From Gemella haemolysans (lineage in GTDB: Bacteria; Bacillota; Bacilli; Staphylococcales; Gemellaceae), in the NCBI RefSeq assembly GCF_901873445.1, contig NZ_CABFLN010000059.1:1-64000 (forward strand): a stretch of DNA of 64,000 bases. Reading direction: 5' to 3'. Made by a program: the position numbers and the translations under genes. The notes beneath the pieces are model-generated. The model did not search any database. It saw only the letters and a program-made list of their open reading frames with translations, and was not told the DNA's origin. Shown piece after piece: positions 18,334 to 27,479 of this stretch; within the stretch, counting starts at the first letter, position 1; each line of letters starts with the position of its first letter.

Positions 18334-21066
18334 TTATTTGTTTAAGATGCTAGCACAACGTGGGCATAAACCTTCTTCGTTTACTTCATCTACGATGTTC
18401 CAACAACGGTCACAACGGTGTCCTTCTGCTTTAGTTACTTTAACAGTAGCAAGATCATAAGCTACACCATCGTTTTCTTTAACAGCAACTTTACTTACGA
18501 TGAAGAATTGGTTTAAGTTATCAACAGAGTTTAATAACTCAACAACTTCTGCATCGTTACTATATACTTCAACAGCTGCTTCAAGAGATTTACCAATAAC
18601 TTTTTCATTACGGCTTTCTTCTAATGCTTTATTCACATCATCACGAACTTCTAAAAGTTTATCCCATTTAGCTTCTAATGTTGCATCATCGATTAAGTTC
18701 TTAACTGGGAAATCAGTTAAGTGAACAGATTCAGCATCTTCGTATGGCATATTGTCATATACTTCTTCAGCAGTGAATGAAAGAATCGGTGCGAATAATC
18801 TAACAGATTTACTTAATACAGTGTAAAGAACTGTTAACATACTTTGGCGTTTGTGAGAATCTTCACCTTCGATGTAAAGAATATCTTTACCATAGTCAAG
18901 GTAGAATGAAGATAATTCAACATTAAAGAAGTTGATTAGTTCAGTAGTAATACTGTTGAATTGATAGTTTTCATAGTAATCTAATACTTTCGCAACAACT
19001 TTTTCAAACTTAAGAACCATGTATTTATCTAATTCTTCTAGATCTTCATATGCAAGAAGGTCTGTTTGGTTGTTGAAGTTTCCATTATATAAGTTTCCTA
19101 GTAAGAAACGGAAAGTATTTCTAATTTTTCTGTATGTTTCAGATACTTGTTTTAAGATATCTTTAGAGATACGTACGTCCTGAGTATAATCAACACTTGC
19201 AGACCATAGACGAATAATCTCAGCACCTAGTTCTTTACCTACTTCGTTAGGAGAAATAACGTTTCCTAATGACTTACTCATCTTGTTACCATTTCCGTCC
19301 ATAACGAATCCAGCAGATACTAACTCTTTATATGGAGCTACTCCCGATACTGCTACAGAAGTGATAAGTGAAGAGTTGAACCATCCACGGTATTGGTCAC
19401 TTCCTTCTAGATATAAGTCAGCTGGATAAGTTAAATCTTTGCGAATTGCACAACATCCTTGGTGAGATGTTCCAGAGTCGAACCATACGTCCATGATGTC
19501 CATTTCTTTAGTGAATTCACCATTTGGACTTCCTGGGTGAGTGTATCCTTCTGGTAATAATTCTTTAGCTTCTTTGTAGAACCAAACTGTTGATCCTTCT
19601 TCTTCGAAAATTTTCGCTACGTGTTCGATTAAGTCGATATCAAGGATAGCTTCTCCATTTTCAGCATAGAATACAGGAATTGGCACACCCCAAACACGTT
19701 GACGACTGATTACCCAGTCACCACGGTCACGGATCATGTTATATAATCTTGGTTTACCCCATTCACTGTAGAATTTAGTGTTATCTACAGCTTCTAATAA
19801 TTCAGAACGGAATGCATCAACAGAACAGAACCATTGTGGTGTAGCTCTGAAGATAATTGGTTTTTTACTTCTCCAGTCATGTGGATATGAGTGAGTGATA
19901 TCTTCTTGTTTTAATAATGCTCCAGTTTCATCTAAGTGCGCAATAATGTCTTTGTTCGCATCAAATACGAATTTACCAGCGAATTGCCCCGCTTCTTCAG
20001 TAAGAACACCTTGGTTATCAACTGGTGATAATACTCCAAGTTTGTATTGTAATTGACCAACAAGATAGTCATCAACCCCGTGTCCAGGAGCTGTGTGTAC
20101 TAAACCAGTCCCTGAATCAAGTGTTACATAATCAGCTAAGATTAATGTAGAAGTTCTATCTAAGAATGGGTGTTGACATAGTAAGTACTCTAAGTCCTTA
20201 CCTACTAATACTTCACCTGTTTCATAGTTTTCCCAACCGAATTTTTCAGCTAAGAATGCTACTCTTTCTTTAGCAACTAAGTAACTTTCCCCATTATATT
20301 TAACAACTTGGTATTCAAAGTCTGGGTGAACAGCAATACCTAAGTTCGCAGGTAATGTCCAAGGAGTAGTTGTCCAAATAACAAACTTAGTTCCTTTTTC
20401 TACAGCACCATTCTCACTAACTAAGTCAAAAGCAACATAGATAGATGGTGAAGTGTGATCGTGGTACTCGATTTCAGCTTCAGCTAATGCAGATTCTGAT
20501 GATGGTGACCAGTAGATAGGTTTTAATCCTTTGTAGATATATCCTTTGTCTACCATTTTACCGAATACACGGATTTGTTCAGCTTCAAATTTTGGATCTA
20601 AAGTTAAGTATGGGTTATCCCAATCACCTAATACTCCAAGTTTTTTGAAGTCAGCACGTTGTTTATCAACTTGTTTTAAAGCATAATCTTTACATTTGTT
20701 TCTAAATTTATTAGCTGGCATAGATTTTCTATCAACACCATTATTTACTAATACTTGCTCGATTGGAAGACCGTGAGTATCCCAACCTGGAACGTATGGT
20801 GAAACAAAACCATTCATGTTTTTATATTTAACGATAAAGTCTTTTAAGATTTTGTTTAATGCGTGTCCAATGTGGATGTTACCATTCGCATATGGAGGTC
20901 CATCGTGAAGTACGTATGATGGTTTCCCAGCATTTTTTTCTAAAATTTTGTTATATAAATCCATTTCTTCCCAACGTTTTAGGAATTCAGGTTCTTTATT
21001 TGGAAGATTTCCACGCATTGGAAACTTCGTTTTTGGCATTAATAATGTATCTTTTAATTCTACCAT
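18334..21066 (-). CDS. ileS: Isoleucyl-tRNA synthetase
   Basis: This class I aminoacyl-tRNA synthetase of about 910 residues charges tRNA-Ile. The class I signature is PPYANGNIHIGHALN near residue 50 and the KMSKS loop is GNKMSKSLGN near 590. The CP1 editing domain lies between them (WTTTPWTLPANLGIAVHPDF, GTGLVHTAPGHGVDDY). The C-terminal zinc finger CDRCWN...CPRCA is complete. The ATG at 21066 is chosen because GGAG lies 6 bases upstream and MVELKDTLLMPKT fits other IleS N-termini; a frame to 21081 adds five residues. Transcription is controlled by the T-box leader directly upstream. Confidence 0.97.
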   Translation of the reverse strand: MVELKDTLLMPKTKFPMRGNLPNKEPEFLKRWEEMDLYNKILEKNAGKPSYVLHDGPPYANGNIHIGHALNKILKDFIVKYKNMNGFVSPYVPGWDTHGLPIEQVLVNNGVDRKSMPANKFRNKCKDYALKQVDKQRADFKKLGVLGDWDNPYLTLDPKFEAEQIRVFGKMVDKGYIYKGLKPIYWSPSSESALAEAEIEYHDHTSPSIYVAFDLVSENGAVEKGTKFVIWTTTPWTLPANLGIAVHPDFEYQVVKYNGESYLVAKERVAFLAEKFGWENYETGEVLVGKDLEYLLCQHPFLDRTSTLILADYVTLDSGTGLVHTAPGHGVDDYLVGQLQYKLGVLSPVDNQGVLTEEAGQFAGKFVFDANKDIIAHLDETGALLKQEDITHSYPHDWRSKKPIIFRATPQWFCSVDAFRSELLEAVDNTKFYSEWGKPRLYNMIRDRGDWVISRQRVWGVPIPVFYAENGEAILDIDLIEHVAKIFEEEGSTVWFYKEAKELLPEGYTHPGSPNGEFTKEMDIMDVWFDSGTSHQGCCAIRKDLTYPADLYLEGSDQYRGWFNSSLITSVAVSGVAPYKELVSAGFVMDGNGNKMSKSLGNVISPNEVGKELGAEIIRLWSASVDYTQDVRISKDILKQVSETYRKIRNTFRFLLGNLYNGNFNNQTDLLAYEDLEELDKYMVLKFEKVVAKVLDYYENYQFNSITTELINFFNVELSSFYLDYGKDILYIEGEDSHKRQSMLTVLYTVLSKSVRLFAPILSFTAEEVYDNMPYEDAESVHLTDFPVKNLIDDATLEAKWDKLLEVRDDVNKALEESRNEKVIGKSLEAAVEVYSNDAEVVELLNSVDNLNQFFIVSKVAVKENDGVAYDLATVKVTKAEGHRCDRCWNIVDEVNEEGLCPRCASILNK

Positions 21067-21081
21067 TTTTTCTCCTTTCAA

Positions 21082-21281
21082 AATAAAAAACTCTTAGTAA
21101 AAGTCACAGAGGGCGAAATGTATCCACGGTACCACCTCTTTTAACTCCTACTAAGAGCACTTGTTTGTTCTATTAAAATTATTACACAATAAAGTGATAA
21201 CTTCTATGTTTCTATAAAACTTTTCACCAACCAGTTTCTCTCTAAAACTCCACATAGTCGTCTTGTCTTTATTTACGATAT
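21082..21281 (-). promoter_or_regulatory. Isoleucine-specific T-box riboswitch leader of ileS
   Basis: The minus strand carries the T-box sequence AGGTGGTACCGTGG at 21124-21137. A terminator stem, CTCTTAGTAGGAG with CTTTTACTAAGAG, runs into TTTTTTA at 21085-21157. The stem I region has an AGAGA element and a specifier stretch GTTATCACTT whose ATC (21196-21198) reads as an isoleucine codon. Uncharged tRNA-Ile would stabilise the antiterminator and allow ileS transcription. Confidence 0.93.
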
Positions 21282-21287
21282 GTATAT

Positions 21288-21315
21288 TATATTACATTAA
21301 CAATAAAGTTTCAAG
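21288..21315 (-). promoter_or_regulatory. Sigma-A promoter of the ileS T-box transcript
   Basis: TTGAAA (21310-21315) and TATAAT (21288-21293) are separated by 16 bases on the minus strand, just upstream of the T-box leader. Confidence 0.7.
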
Positions 21316-21480
21316 TATTTTATGTGAAATTAATAGAAAATTATCTGAAAACATTTCTCTAATAATTTAGTTTATGATTTTTTAAGTTTATATAATCTAT
21401 AATGTCTATTTTCAACAACTATTTTATTAGTGGTCTTTATGAAGTAACTGTGTTTATTTTTTCAAATAATTTTTAGTGAA

Positions 21481-21531
21481 AATAAAAAAGAATAGCACTC
21501 GCTCTCCAATGGGAATGCGATTACTATTCTT
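21481..21531 (-). terminator. Strong hairpin with T tract, terminator or end of a small RNA
   Basis: A long imperfect stem, AAGAATAGTAATCGC/GCGAGTGCTATTCTT, is followed by TTTTTTATTTTC on the minus strand. No gene ends close to it: the next stop codon upstream is about 270 bases away, beyond another hairpin. It may therefore end a small transcript from 21,540-21,590, or be a second terminator. Confidence 0.55.
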
Positions 21532-21593
21532 AGTTGTTACTATTATATCATGTTTTTTAAAAAATAACAAATTTGAAGATAAAATTACTAAAT

Positions 21594-21663
21594 AATAAAA
21601 AAGAGATATCGATCAATCCTCCAAAATTTTTTTTTTTTTTGGGAGAATATTCAATATCTCTTT
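21594..21663 (-). terminator. Long hairpin with a 14-base homopolymer loop
   Basis: The outer stem AAAGAGATAT/ATATCTCTTT and an inner CTCCC/GGAGG-type pairing enclose a run of A on the minus strand, and a TTTTTTATT tract follows. It lies about 140 bases past the YpmS-like gene and is probably its terminator. Confidence 0.55.
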
Positions 21664-21799
21664 GTTATCTATATTATAATCCTGGATTTTAAAAAAGTCA
21701 ATGTTACTTCTAGTTAAGATTTAATAACTTTATGAACTTATATTAATATTTAACTAGTTTATACGCTTATTATCCATGGTATATCACCTATCCAAAGTC

Positions 21800-22453
21800 T
21801 TAATTTATTTTTTCTCTTCTAAAGTTTTTTAACGCATCAGCAGTGTATTGAAGTACTTGTTGTTGAGTTAATGAAGCAGTCACGTTAATATTACCACCAG
21901 AAACATCTACACCATCAACATTAACAGGTAACCCTAATGCTTTTATAGAAATTATATTTCCTTTAACTCCAACTCCAGTACCAGTCAATGCTTCTTTAAG
22001 ATATTTTTCCAAAGCAAAATCAGGAATTGGCACTTTTCCAATTTTAGCATCTTCTAGTACTAAATCTACACTATTATTTGCACCAACAACTTTGACATTA
22101 GCAGTAATCATCGTATCCCACAACCCTAATTTCACTGGTAACTTCGCAACAATATGATTACCAACAAGCTCATAACTACCTTGAAGTAGTTCTGAATCCT
22201 TGGCAACTGAACTTTTTAAAATCGATAAAAATGTATCATTATCAAGTTTTAACGATGTCGATAATTTCGAATTTGAAAAAGAAACATTCGAGATAAAATT
22301 TTTATTTAAATCTGCCATACTAGTCGTTGCTTGAACACTAGCCAATCTCTCTGTGTTTTTTATAGTTTCACTTGGAGTTAATGCATATGTTATACCACCA
22401 CCAAATAGAGCTAAAACTATTAATAACGATAGTAAACTTCTTAGTAATCTCAT
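21800..22453 (-). CDS. Membrane-anchored YpmS-like (DUF2140) protein
   Basis: This 217-residue protein has one N-terminal membrane segment (LLSLLIVLALFGGGITYAL) and an extracytoplasmic domain of about 190 residues. The alternating beta-type pattern, with VAKLPVKLGLWDTMITANVKV and IGKVPIPDFALEKYLK, resembles the DUF2140/YpmS family. No catalytic motif or sorting signal is visible and the family function is unknown. It is transcribed divergently from the PTS-type transporter, with about 200 bases between them. Confidence 0.6.
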   Translation of the reverse strand: MRLLRSLLSLLIVLALFGGGITYALTPSETIKNTERLASVQATTSMADLNKNFISNVSFSNSKLSTSLKLDNDTFLSILKSSVAKDSELLQGSYELVGNHIVAKLPVKLGLWDTMITANVKVVGANNSVDLVLEDAKIGKVPIPDFALEKYLKEALTGTGVGVKGNIISIKALGLPVNVDGVDVSGGNINVTASLTQQQVLQYTADALKNFRREKIN

Positions 22454-22585
22454 TTTTAGTCTCCTTTTTTATAGCTTTTCTTATATTATTATACACTATA
22501 CTCGTTAAAGTTTAAACAAAGTTAAATCTTTTCTATAGATATAGTAAAAATGATACTATAATTAGTTACAAAACAAATCTTTTTA

Positions 22586-22614
22586 TATACAACCCTTTCA
22601 TTTTACGCTATAAT
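22586..22614 (+). promoter_or_regulatory. Predicted promoter of the PTS_EIIC_2 transporter gene
   Basis: TATACA (22586-22591) and TATAAT (22609-22614) have a 17-base spacer, about 48 bases before the start codon. Confidence 0.55.
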
Positions 22615-22661
22615 AATTGATAATCTAAAAAGATTAAGTTTTAGTAAAGGAGATAGAGCAT

Positions 22662-23711
22662 ATGAAAGAAAATATCACAATAAAAAATTTCACCATGAAT
22701 GTACTTAATGGTATAGCATTAGGAACGGTTCTTTGTCTAGTTCCAGGGGCATTACTAGGTGAACCATTAAAATATATAGGAAAACTTTACCCAGCACTTG
22801 CGTTCTTATCATTATCAATAACTATTTCTAATGCAATGATTGGACTAGCTTCAGGAATTATTATTGGATTATTATTTAAATTTACACCTGTTCAAAGTGT
22901 TTCTATTGGGCTAGCTACATTATTTGCGAGTGGTTCTATTATACCAACACCTGATAAAACAGGTCTAATGCTGAAAGGCTCAGGAGATATTGTAACGATG
23001 ATATTCACAGCCGCTTTAGCAACAGCCTTTATCCTATTAATCGGAGACAAAGCTAAAAACTATGCCGTAATCATATTACCACCATTAACACTCGTTATTA
23101 TTGGCGGTATCGGTAGATATACACTTCCTTTCTTCTCGGGTGTGACAAAATTATTAGGAGATGGAATTAAACACCTTCTTACTCTTCAACCTATTATCCT
23201 GACAATCCTTATAGCTGTGATTTTTGCTTGCCTAGTAGTTTCACCAGTTACGTCAGTAGGAGTTGCTCTTGCTATTAATATCGATGGAATTGCTTCAGGA
23301 GCTGCAAATCTTGGAATCTGCGCTTGTGGATTTACCCTAGCAATCGCAGGATGGGCAGTAAACTCAAAAGGTGTTTGTTTTGCTCACTTTATTGGATCTC
23401 CAAAGATTTCAATGGCAAATATTTTTGCTAAACCGAAAATCATGCTTCCAGTTCTATGTAGTGCAGCATGTTCTGGAGTATTCGCTGCGTTACTAAATAT
23501 CAAGGGAACAGCGATGAGTGCTGGATTTGGTTTCAGTGGTCTAGTTGGACCATTAGCACATCTTGCTACTACAGACGGTAGTGCTTTTGAACTACTAAAA
23601 GCACTTATAGTGTTCGCAGTAATACCTATACTTTCTGGTTTCTTCTTCGTAAAACTATTTACGAAAATTGTACCTATTATTAAACCGGAAGATTACAAAC
23701 TTAACCTATAA
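22662..23711 (+). CDS. PTS_EIIC_2-type membrane transporter
   Basis: This 349-residue integral membrane protein has about ten hydrophobic segments, and AAAGGAG lies 9 bases before the ATG. Typical EIIC_2 features include an early NVLNGIALGTVLCLVPGALLGE, ASGSIIPTPDKTG, SPVTSVGVALAI and GWAVNSKGVCFAHFIGSPK. The family is a stand-alone EIIC-like permease without IIA or IIB domains. Its substrate is unknown and no sugar genes adjoin it. It forms its own unit with a terminator directly downstream. Confidence 0.8.
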   Translation: MKENITIKNFTMNVLNGIALGTVLCLVPGALLGEPLKYIGKLYPALAFLSLSITISNAMIGLASGIIIGLLFKFTPVQSVSIGLATLFASGSIIPTPDKTGLMLKGSGDIVTMIFTAALATAFILLIGDKAKNYAVIILPPLTLVIIGGIGRYTLPFFSGVTKLLGDGIKHLLTLQPIILTILIAVIFACLVVSPVTSVGVALAINIDGIASGAANLGICACGFTLAIAGWAVNSKGVCFAHFIGSPKISMANIFAKPKIMLPVLCSAACSGVFAALLNIKGTAMSAGFGFSGLVGPLAHLATTDGSAFELLKALIVFAVIPILSGFFFVKLFTKIVPIIKPEDYKLNL

Positions 23712-23719
23712 AATAATTT

Positions 23720-23760
23720 GAGACGACTCGAAACCATTTTGAGCCGTCTCCTTTTTTATT
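23720..23760 (+). terminator. Terminator of the EIIC_2 transporter gene
   Basis: The stem GAGACG-a-CTC/GAG-c-CGTCTC is followed by CTTTTTTATTTT. Confidence 0.85.
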
Positions 23761-23779
23761 TTCTAATATTATTAAAGCC

Positions 23780-23808
23780 TTGCATAAATTATTTGCATAA
23801 CTTATAAT
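23780..23808 (+). promoter_or_regulatory. Predicted promoter of the LipL-like gene
   Basis: TTGCAT (23780-23785) and TATAAT (23803-23808) are separated by 17 bases. Confidence 0.7.
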
Positions 23809-23864
23809 TATAAAGTATTAATTTTTAAGATATAAAATATTATCGACATGTTAAAGGAGTAGCT

Positions 23865-24686
23865 ATGCTAGATCTTATTAGAAATAAAAAATTCAATATT
23901 TACAAGACATTAAATATTGTAAATCCTCTTATTCCTATCGCCACTGATGAAATGTTTTTACGTTCGGTTTCTGATAATAATGAATGTATATTACACCTAT
24001 ACACCCTACCAAATTCTGCAATAATCGGAGCCCCAGATACTCGTGTACCATTCTTCGACGAAGCATTATTCGCATTTTATAGAAATAATATTATTCCCGC
24101 TGTTAGAAATATCGGAGGACTAGGAATAATTTCAGATAAAGGTATATTAAATTTATCAATAATAATGAATAAGCCAAAAGAGAACTTCTCAATCAATGAA
24201 GGATACGAGCTTATGACCGACTTTATCAAAGCCGTCTTCCCAGAAGGTGCTAATAAAATCGACGCGATAGAAATAACAAACTCATACTGTCCTGGAGATT
24301 ATGACCTAAGTATAAATGGAAAAAAATTCGCTGGAATCGCTCAAAGAAAGATCAAAGATTCGGTAGTTGTTTCAATATATATAAGTATCTTTGGAGATCA
24401 ACAAAAACGTGCGAACATAATGCGTGAATTTTACGATATCGGAATTAAAGATCAACAGATAAATTACAAATACCCAAAAATTGATCCGAACTATATGGAA
24501 ACATTAGAAAAACTTCTTCATAAAGAGTTTACTCTAGAGGATGTTTATGAAAGAGTTGAAAAAGTATTATATTCATTAGACTGTGAACAAGTTGAAGGAG
24601 AATATACAGAAGAAATGATTGAAGAATACAACAGTATCTTCGAACAAGCAAAAGAGAGAAATGAGCATTTCTTAGAGGGAAGATAA
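23865..24686 (+). CDS. LipL-like octanoyl/lipoyl protein acyltransferase
   Basis: This 273-residue protein belongs to the biotin/lipoate protein ligase (LplA/LipB/LipL) superfamily. The LipL-type signature SYCPGDYDLSINGKKFAGIA places a candidate catalytic Cys at 142 and the conserved Lys pair at 153-154. GGLGIISDKGILNLSI near 84 matches the acyl-binding strand. LipL enzymes transfer octanoyl or lipoyl groups from GcvH to E2 subunits through a Cys thioester, whereas LplA ligases lack that Cys. The Cys therefore favours a transferase over a ligase. AAAGGAG precedes the ATG. No lipoate-using complex is encoded in the window. Confidence 0.75.
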   Translation: MLDLIRNKKFNIYKTLNIVNPLIPIATDEMFLRSVSDNNECILHLYTLPNSAIIGAPDTRVPFFDEALFAFYRNNIIPAVRNIGGLGIISDKGILNLSIIMNKPKENFSINEGYELMTDFIKAVFPEGANKIDAIEITNSYCPGDYDLSINGKKFAGIAQRKIKDSVVVSIYISIFGDQQKRANIMREFYDIGIKDQQINYKYPKIDPNYMETLEKLLHKEFTLEDVYERVEKVLYSLDCEQVEGEYTEEMIEEYNSIFEQAKERNEHFLEGR

Positions 24687-24735
24687 TAAAATCAGGAGTT
24701 GAGAAAAACTCCATTCAAAATAATAAATATACAGT

Positions 24736-24772
24736 AAAGCTAGTCAGAATTATTTATTTTCTAACTAGCTTT
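24736..24772. terminator. Bidirectional terminator between the convergent LipL-like and DUF554 genes
   Basis: A 9-bp perfect stem, AAAGCTAGT/ACTAGCTTT, has A/T-rich flanks on both sides. Confidence 0.65.
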
Positions 24773-24784
24773 ATTTATATATAT

Positions 24785-25513
24785 TTATAATAAATGTAAA
24801 ATCACATTGACCCAAAGCCAACTAAATGGCATTACTAGTATCATCGCAGGTACCATATCTACAACCGGAAACATCTTAAGTTTCAATATTCTAAATCCTG
24901 CTGCGACCATTAAAAAACCACCACACGCCTTAAAGTCATTAATCATTTCAGGTGTAGTAAGTGGAACTATTAAACCAGCTGATAAAAATAAAAACGTAAA
25001 AATAACAAACTGTGGTACTGCTATTAGTGAAACAATATATCCAAGATTACATGCAAAAATAGCAGCTGTAAAAAAATCCAGAATAGACTTCGTAATCAGT
25101 AGACTAGGATCCCCTGTTATACCTTCACTAAGACTTCCGTAAATTCCCATTCCACTAGAACAAAATAGCACAATAACCGTAATCAATGTAGCTAAAAATT
25201 CAGTCTCTGACATAGAAGTATTTGTTTTTGGAACAACTTTCACCATAAGTTTTTGCATTTTTGCACAAGCTCTATATACTAAATCTCCAAGATTAAAAAA
25301 TAATCCTACTAATGTTCCTATAATAATCGCGAACATTACCGCAGGCATATATTTCATAAGACCGATTGAAGCTATTCCCATCCCCATTGAACAAAGACCA
25401 AATATCATATTTAATTGTTCTTTATACTTTTCAGGTAATTTATCACCCAATACTGCTCCTACTATACCCCCTAAGAATATAGCAATCGTATTAATTATTA
25501 TTCCTATTGGCAT
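24785..25513 (-). CDS. DUF554 family membrane protein
   Basis: This 242-residue protein has about six to seven membrane segments. The start MPIGIIINTIAIFLGGIVGAV, the GMGIASIGLMKY block and the Gly-rich VGLFFNLG match the DUF554 (YdfK/YqgA) family, whose function is unknown. Its start is directly after the stop codon of the racemase gene, so the two are co-transcribed. Nothing visible gives a substrate. Confidence 0.85.
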   Translation of the reverse strand: MPIGIIINTIAIFLGGIVGAVLGDKLPEKYKEQLNMIFGLCSMGMGIASIGLMKYMPAVMFAIIIGTLVGLFFNLGDLVYRACAKMQKLMVKVVPKTNTSMSETEFLATLITVIVLFCSSGMGIYGSLSEGITGDPSLLITKSILDFFTAAIFACNLGYIVSLIAVPQFVIFTFLFLSAGLIVPLTTPEMINDFKACGGFLMVAAGFRILKLKMFPVVDMVPAMILVMPFSWLWVNVILHLL

Positions 25514-25514
25514 T

Positions 25515-26168
25515 CTATATATCCTTTCTCTTTAAACTTTCTATCATAAATACTCCTACATCAATAATGTGAAGGTTAGTGATTTTCTCAAGTTCTTTTT
25601 TTATATAAGGGAAATGAGTACACCCAAGAACAACTGCTTCTACATTCGTTAATTCGAAATAATTAAACAATGTCTTAAAGTTGAAATCATCAACTATCTG
25701 TTCAGGTTTATTTCCCTCTTCTATCGCTTTAACAAGCTCCAACATTGATAATCCTAATACACGTAGACGCGGATTCGATACATAAAGATTGTTCTCAACA
25801 CCCGTAAGGCCATGAGAGTTCGCCGCCATTACAGCAAGATACTTATACTCAAGACCTAGATTTCTATACATTTGCATAGGAGTAATAATAGAAATATTCA
25901 TTTTTTCTGCCAATCTATCGAAATCGACAACAGAACTAAGTGAGTTACAATATACAAAGATTGCGTCGCAACCTCTCTCTTTTAATTCATCAATAATCTT
26001 TACAATAATATTTTCACGTTCTTTATCTTCTAAAGCTTGGAACGTAGTTTGTTCTACTGGATTATTAGAAATCGGCACTAAAACCACATCACCATAACCA
26101 TATGAATTTAGTAACTCCGCACCTAATTTCGAATCAATCGGTGTTCCAGCCATTACCGCTATTTTCAT
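25515..26168 (-). CDS. Aspartate/glutamate racemase family protein
   Basis: This 217-residue protein has the two-cysteine arrangement of cofactor-independent racemases. The first is Cys74 in FVYCNSLSSV and the second lies in VVLGCTHFPYIK. The start MKIAVMAGTPIDSKLGAE contains the phosphate-binding-like loop of the family. It is smaller than glutamate racemase MurI (about 265 residues), and its motif context differs from MurI. The amino-acid substrate is open. GGAG precedes the ATG, and the DUF554 gene follows immediately. Confidence 0.8.
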   Translation of the reverse strand: MKIAVMAGTPIDSKLGAELLNSYGYGDVVLVPISNNPVEQTTFQALEDKERENIIVKIIDELKERGCDAIFVYCNSLSSVVDFDRLAEKMNISIITPMQMYRNLGLEYKYLAVMAANSHGLTGVENNLYVSNPRLRVLGLSMLELVKAIEEGNKPEQIVDDFNFKTLFNYFELTNVEAVVLGCTHFPYIKKELEKITNLHIIDVGVFMIESLKRKDI

Positions 26169-26532
26169 ATACCGTTCTCCTATCTATTTATCTTCTATAT
26201 AATTATACATTAAAACGTCTAGTACTAATTCTAGAATAAATTCAATACCAAAAATTATTCTATTAATTATTTTACACTTTTTAAAAATAACTAATATTAC
26301 AATTATACTAGTAAACTCCACTCATTACAACCTCAACTAGACTAAAAATATAACTTCTATATAATATATACGACTATTATAAGTTAATAACAAGTTATTT
26401 ATAATATGGCGCGAAGTGACATTTGATTGTCGTGTTTTGCTATAGTTTTGACACTAAAAGTGATATATAATTTATTTATCAACAAACAAAAGAAATAAAT
26501 TAACAAATATAATTAATAAGAGGTATAAAACA
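26169..26532. other. Divergent intergenic region between the racemase and SDR genes
   Basis: No gene is visible. The region holds short dyads, GACA-tttgat-TGTC near 26419-26432 and CACT-aaa-AGTG near 26452-26462. The second overlaps a TTGACA at 26448, so a repressor or activator site for the SDR gene is possible. The TATAAT at 26466 is only 12 bases from that TTGACA, so they do not form a normal promoter together. Confidence 0.4.
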
Positions 26533-27351
26533 ATGGAAAACAAAAAAGTAATTTTAATCACAGGTGCATCATCAGGTATGGGTAAATCTACAGCTCAAGA
26601 TCTTATCAAAGCTGGACACATCGTTTACTGCGTGGCTCGTAGCGTAGACAAAATGAAAGACTTAGAAATGCTAGGTGGTCACGTAATGAAAATGGACGTA
26701 ACTAATGAAGAAAACATCGATTCAGTTGTTAAAAAAATTATCGAAGAACAAGGTCGTATAGATGTTCTTTGGAATAACGCAGGTTACGGATTATACGGAC
26801 CAGTTGAAGAACTTTCAATGGATCGAGTACAACAACAATTCGAAGTTAACGTATATGGTGTAGCTCGTTTAACACAAAAAGTACTTCCTTACATGAGAGA
26901 AAAACGCGATGGACTAATCATCAACACTTCTTCAATGGGTGGTAAAATCTACACTCCACTTGGAGCTTGGTACCACGCAAGTAAACACGCTATCGAAGGA
27001 TACAGCGACTGCTTACGTATCGAATTAAAAGCATTCAACATTAAAGTTGTTGTATTAGAACCAGGTGTAATTGATACTGGATTCAACCAAGGGGTTCGTG
27101 ATAACTTCTCATTCGAATCAAAAAATGGTCCATATAAAGAAGTAGTAAATGCTTATATCAAAGCTATGGATAACCCACCTATGAAAGGGTCTAATCCTAA
27201 AGTAATCTCTAAAACAGTACAAAAAATTATCAACGCTCGCAAACCAAAAACTCGTTATGTTGCTGGTCAAGGTGGAAAATTCCTAATAGCTCTTCGTAAT
27301 ATCTTCGGTGATAGAGTATACGACGCACTAATGTACAGCAAAATGAAATAA
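26533..27351 (+). CDS. Short-chain dehydrogenase/reductase
   Basis: This 272-residue classical SDR is probably NAD(P)-dependent. The cofactor loop is TGASSGMG at residues 10-17, followed by NNAG near 86. The catalytic triad is Ser in NTSSMGGKIY plus YHASK, with Tyr and Lys spaced by three. The C-terminal region (PGVIDTGFNQG) fits oxidoreductases of the DltE/YbbO type. The substrate cannot be inferred. AAGAGG lies upstream of the ATG. The AraC regulator that follows on the same strand may control it. Codons are richer in C-ending forms than in its neighbours, suggesting high expression. Confidence 0.9.
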   Translation: MENKKVILITGASSGMGKSTAQDLIKAGHIVYCVARSVDKMKDLEMLGGHVMKMDVTNEENIDSVVKKIIEEQGRIDVLWNNAGYGLYGPVEELSMDRVQQQFEVNVYGVARLTQKVLPYMREKRDGLIINTSSMGGKIYTPLGAWYHASKHAIEGYSDCLRIELKAFNIKVVVLEPGVIDTGFNQGVRDNFSFESKNGPYKEVVNAYIKAMDNPPMKGSNPKVISKTVQKIINARKPKTRYVAGQGGKFLIALRNIFGDRVYDALMYSKMK

Positions 27352-27360
27352 TATTAAGTG

Positions 27361-27386
27361 AAGGGGCTTTGCCCCTTTTCTTATTA
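27361..27386 (+). terminator. Terminator of the SDR gene
   Basis: The stem AAGGGGC-ttt-GCCCCTT is followed by TTCTTATT. Confidence 0.85.
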
Positions 27387-27479
27387 AATTTTACAATTAC
27401 TTATATAATAGTTTAAAAAATGACTAATATAGTTTAAAATAATTATAATAAATAGATAAATATAGAATTGAGGACTAGT

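Noticed and set aside
24690..24712. GGAGTT/AACTCC hairpin after the LipL-like gene as a terminator
   Set aside because: No T tract follows; the stem at 24736-24772 is a better candidate.
26448..26471. TTGACA...TATAAT as the SDR promoter
   Set aside because: The spacer is only 12 bases, too short for a normal sigma-A promoter.
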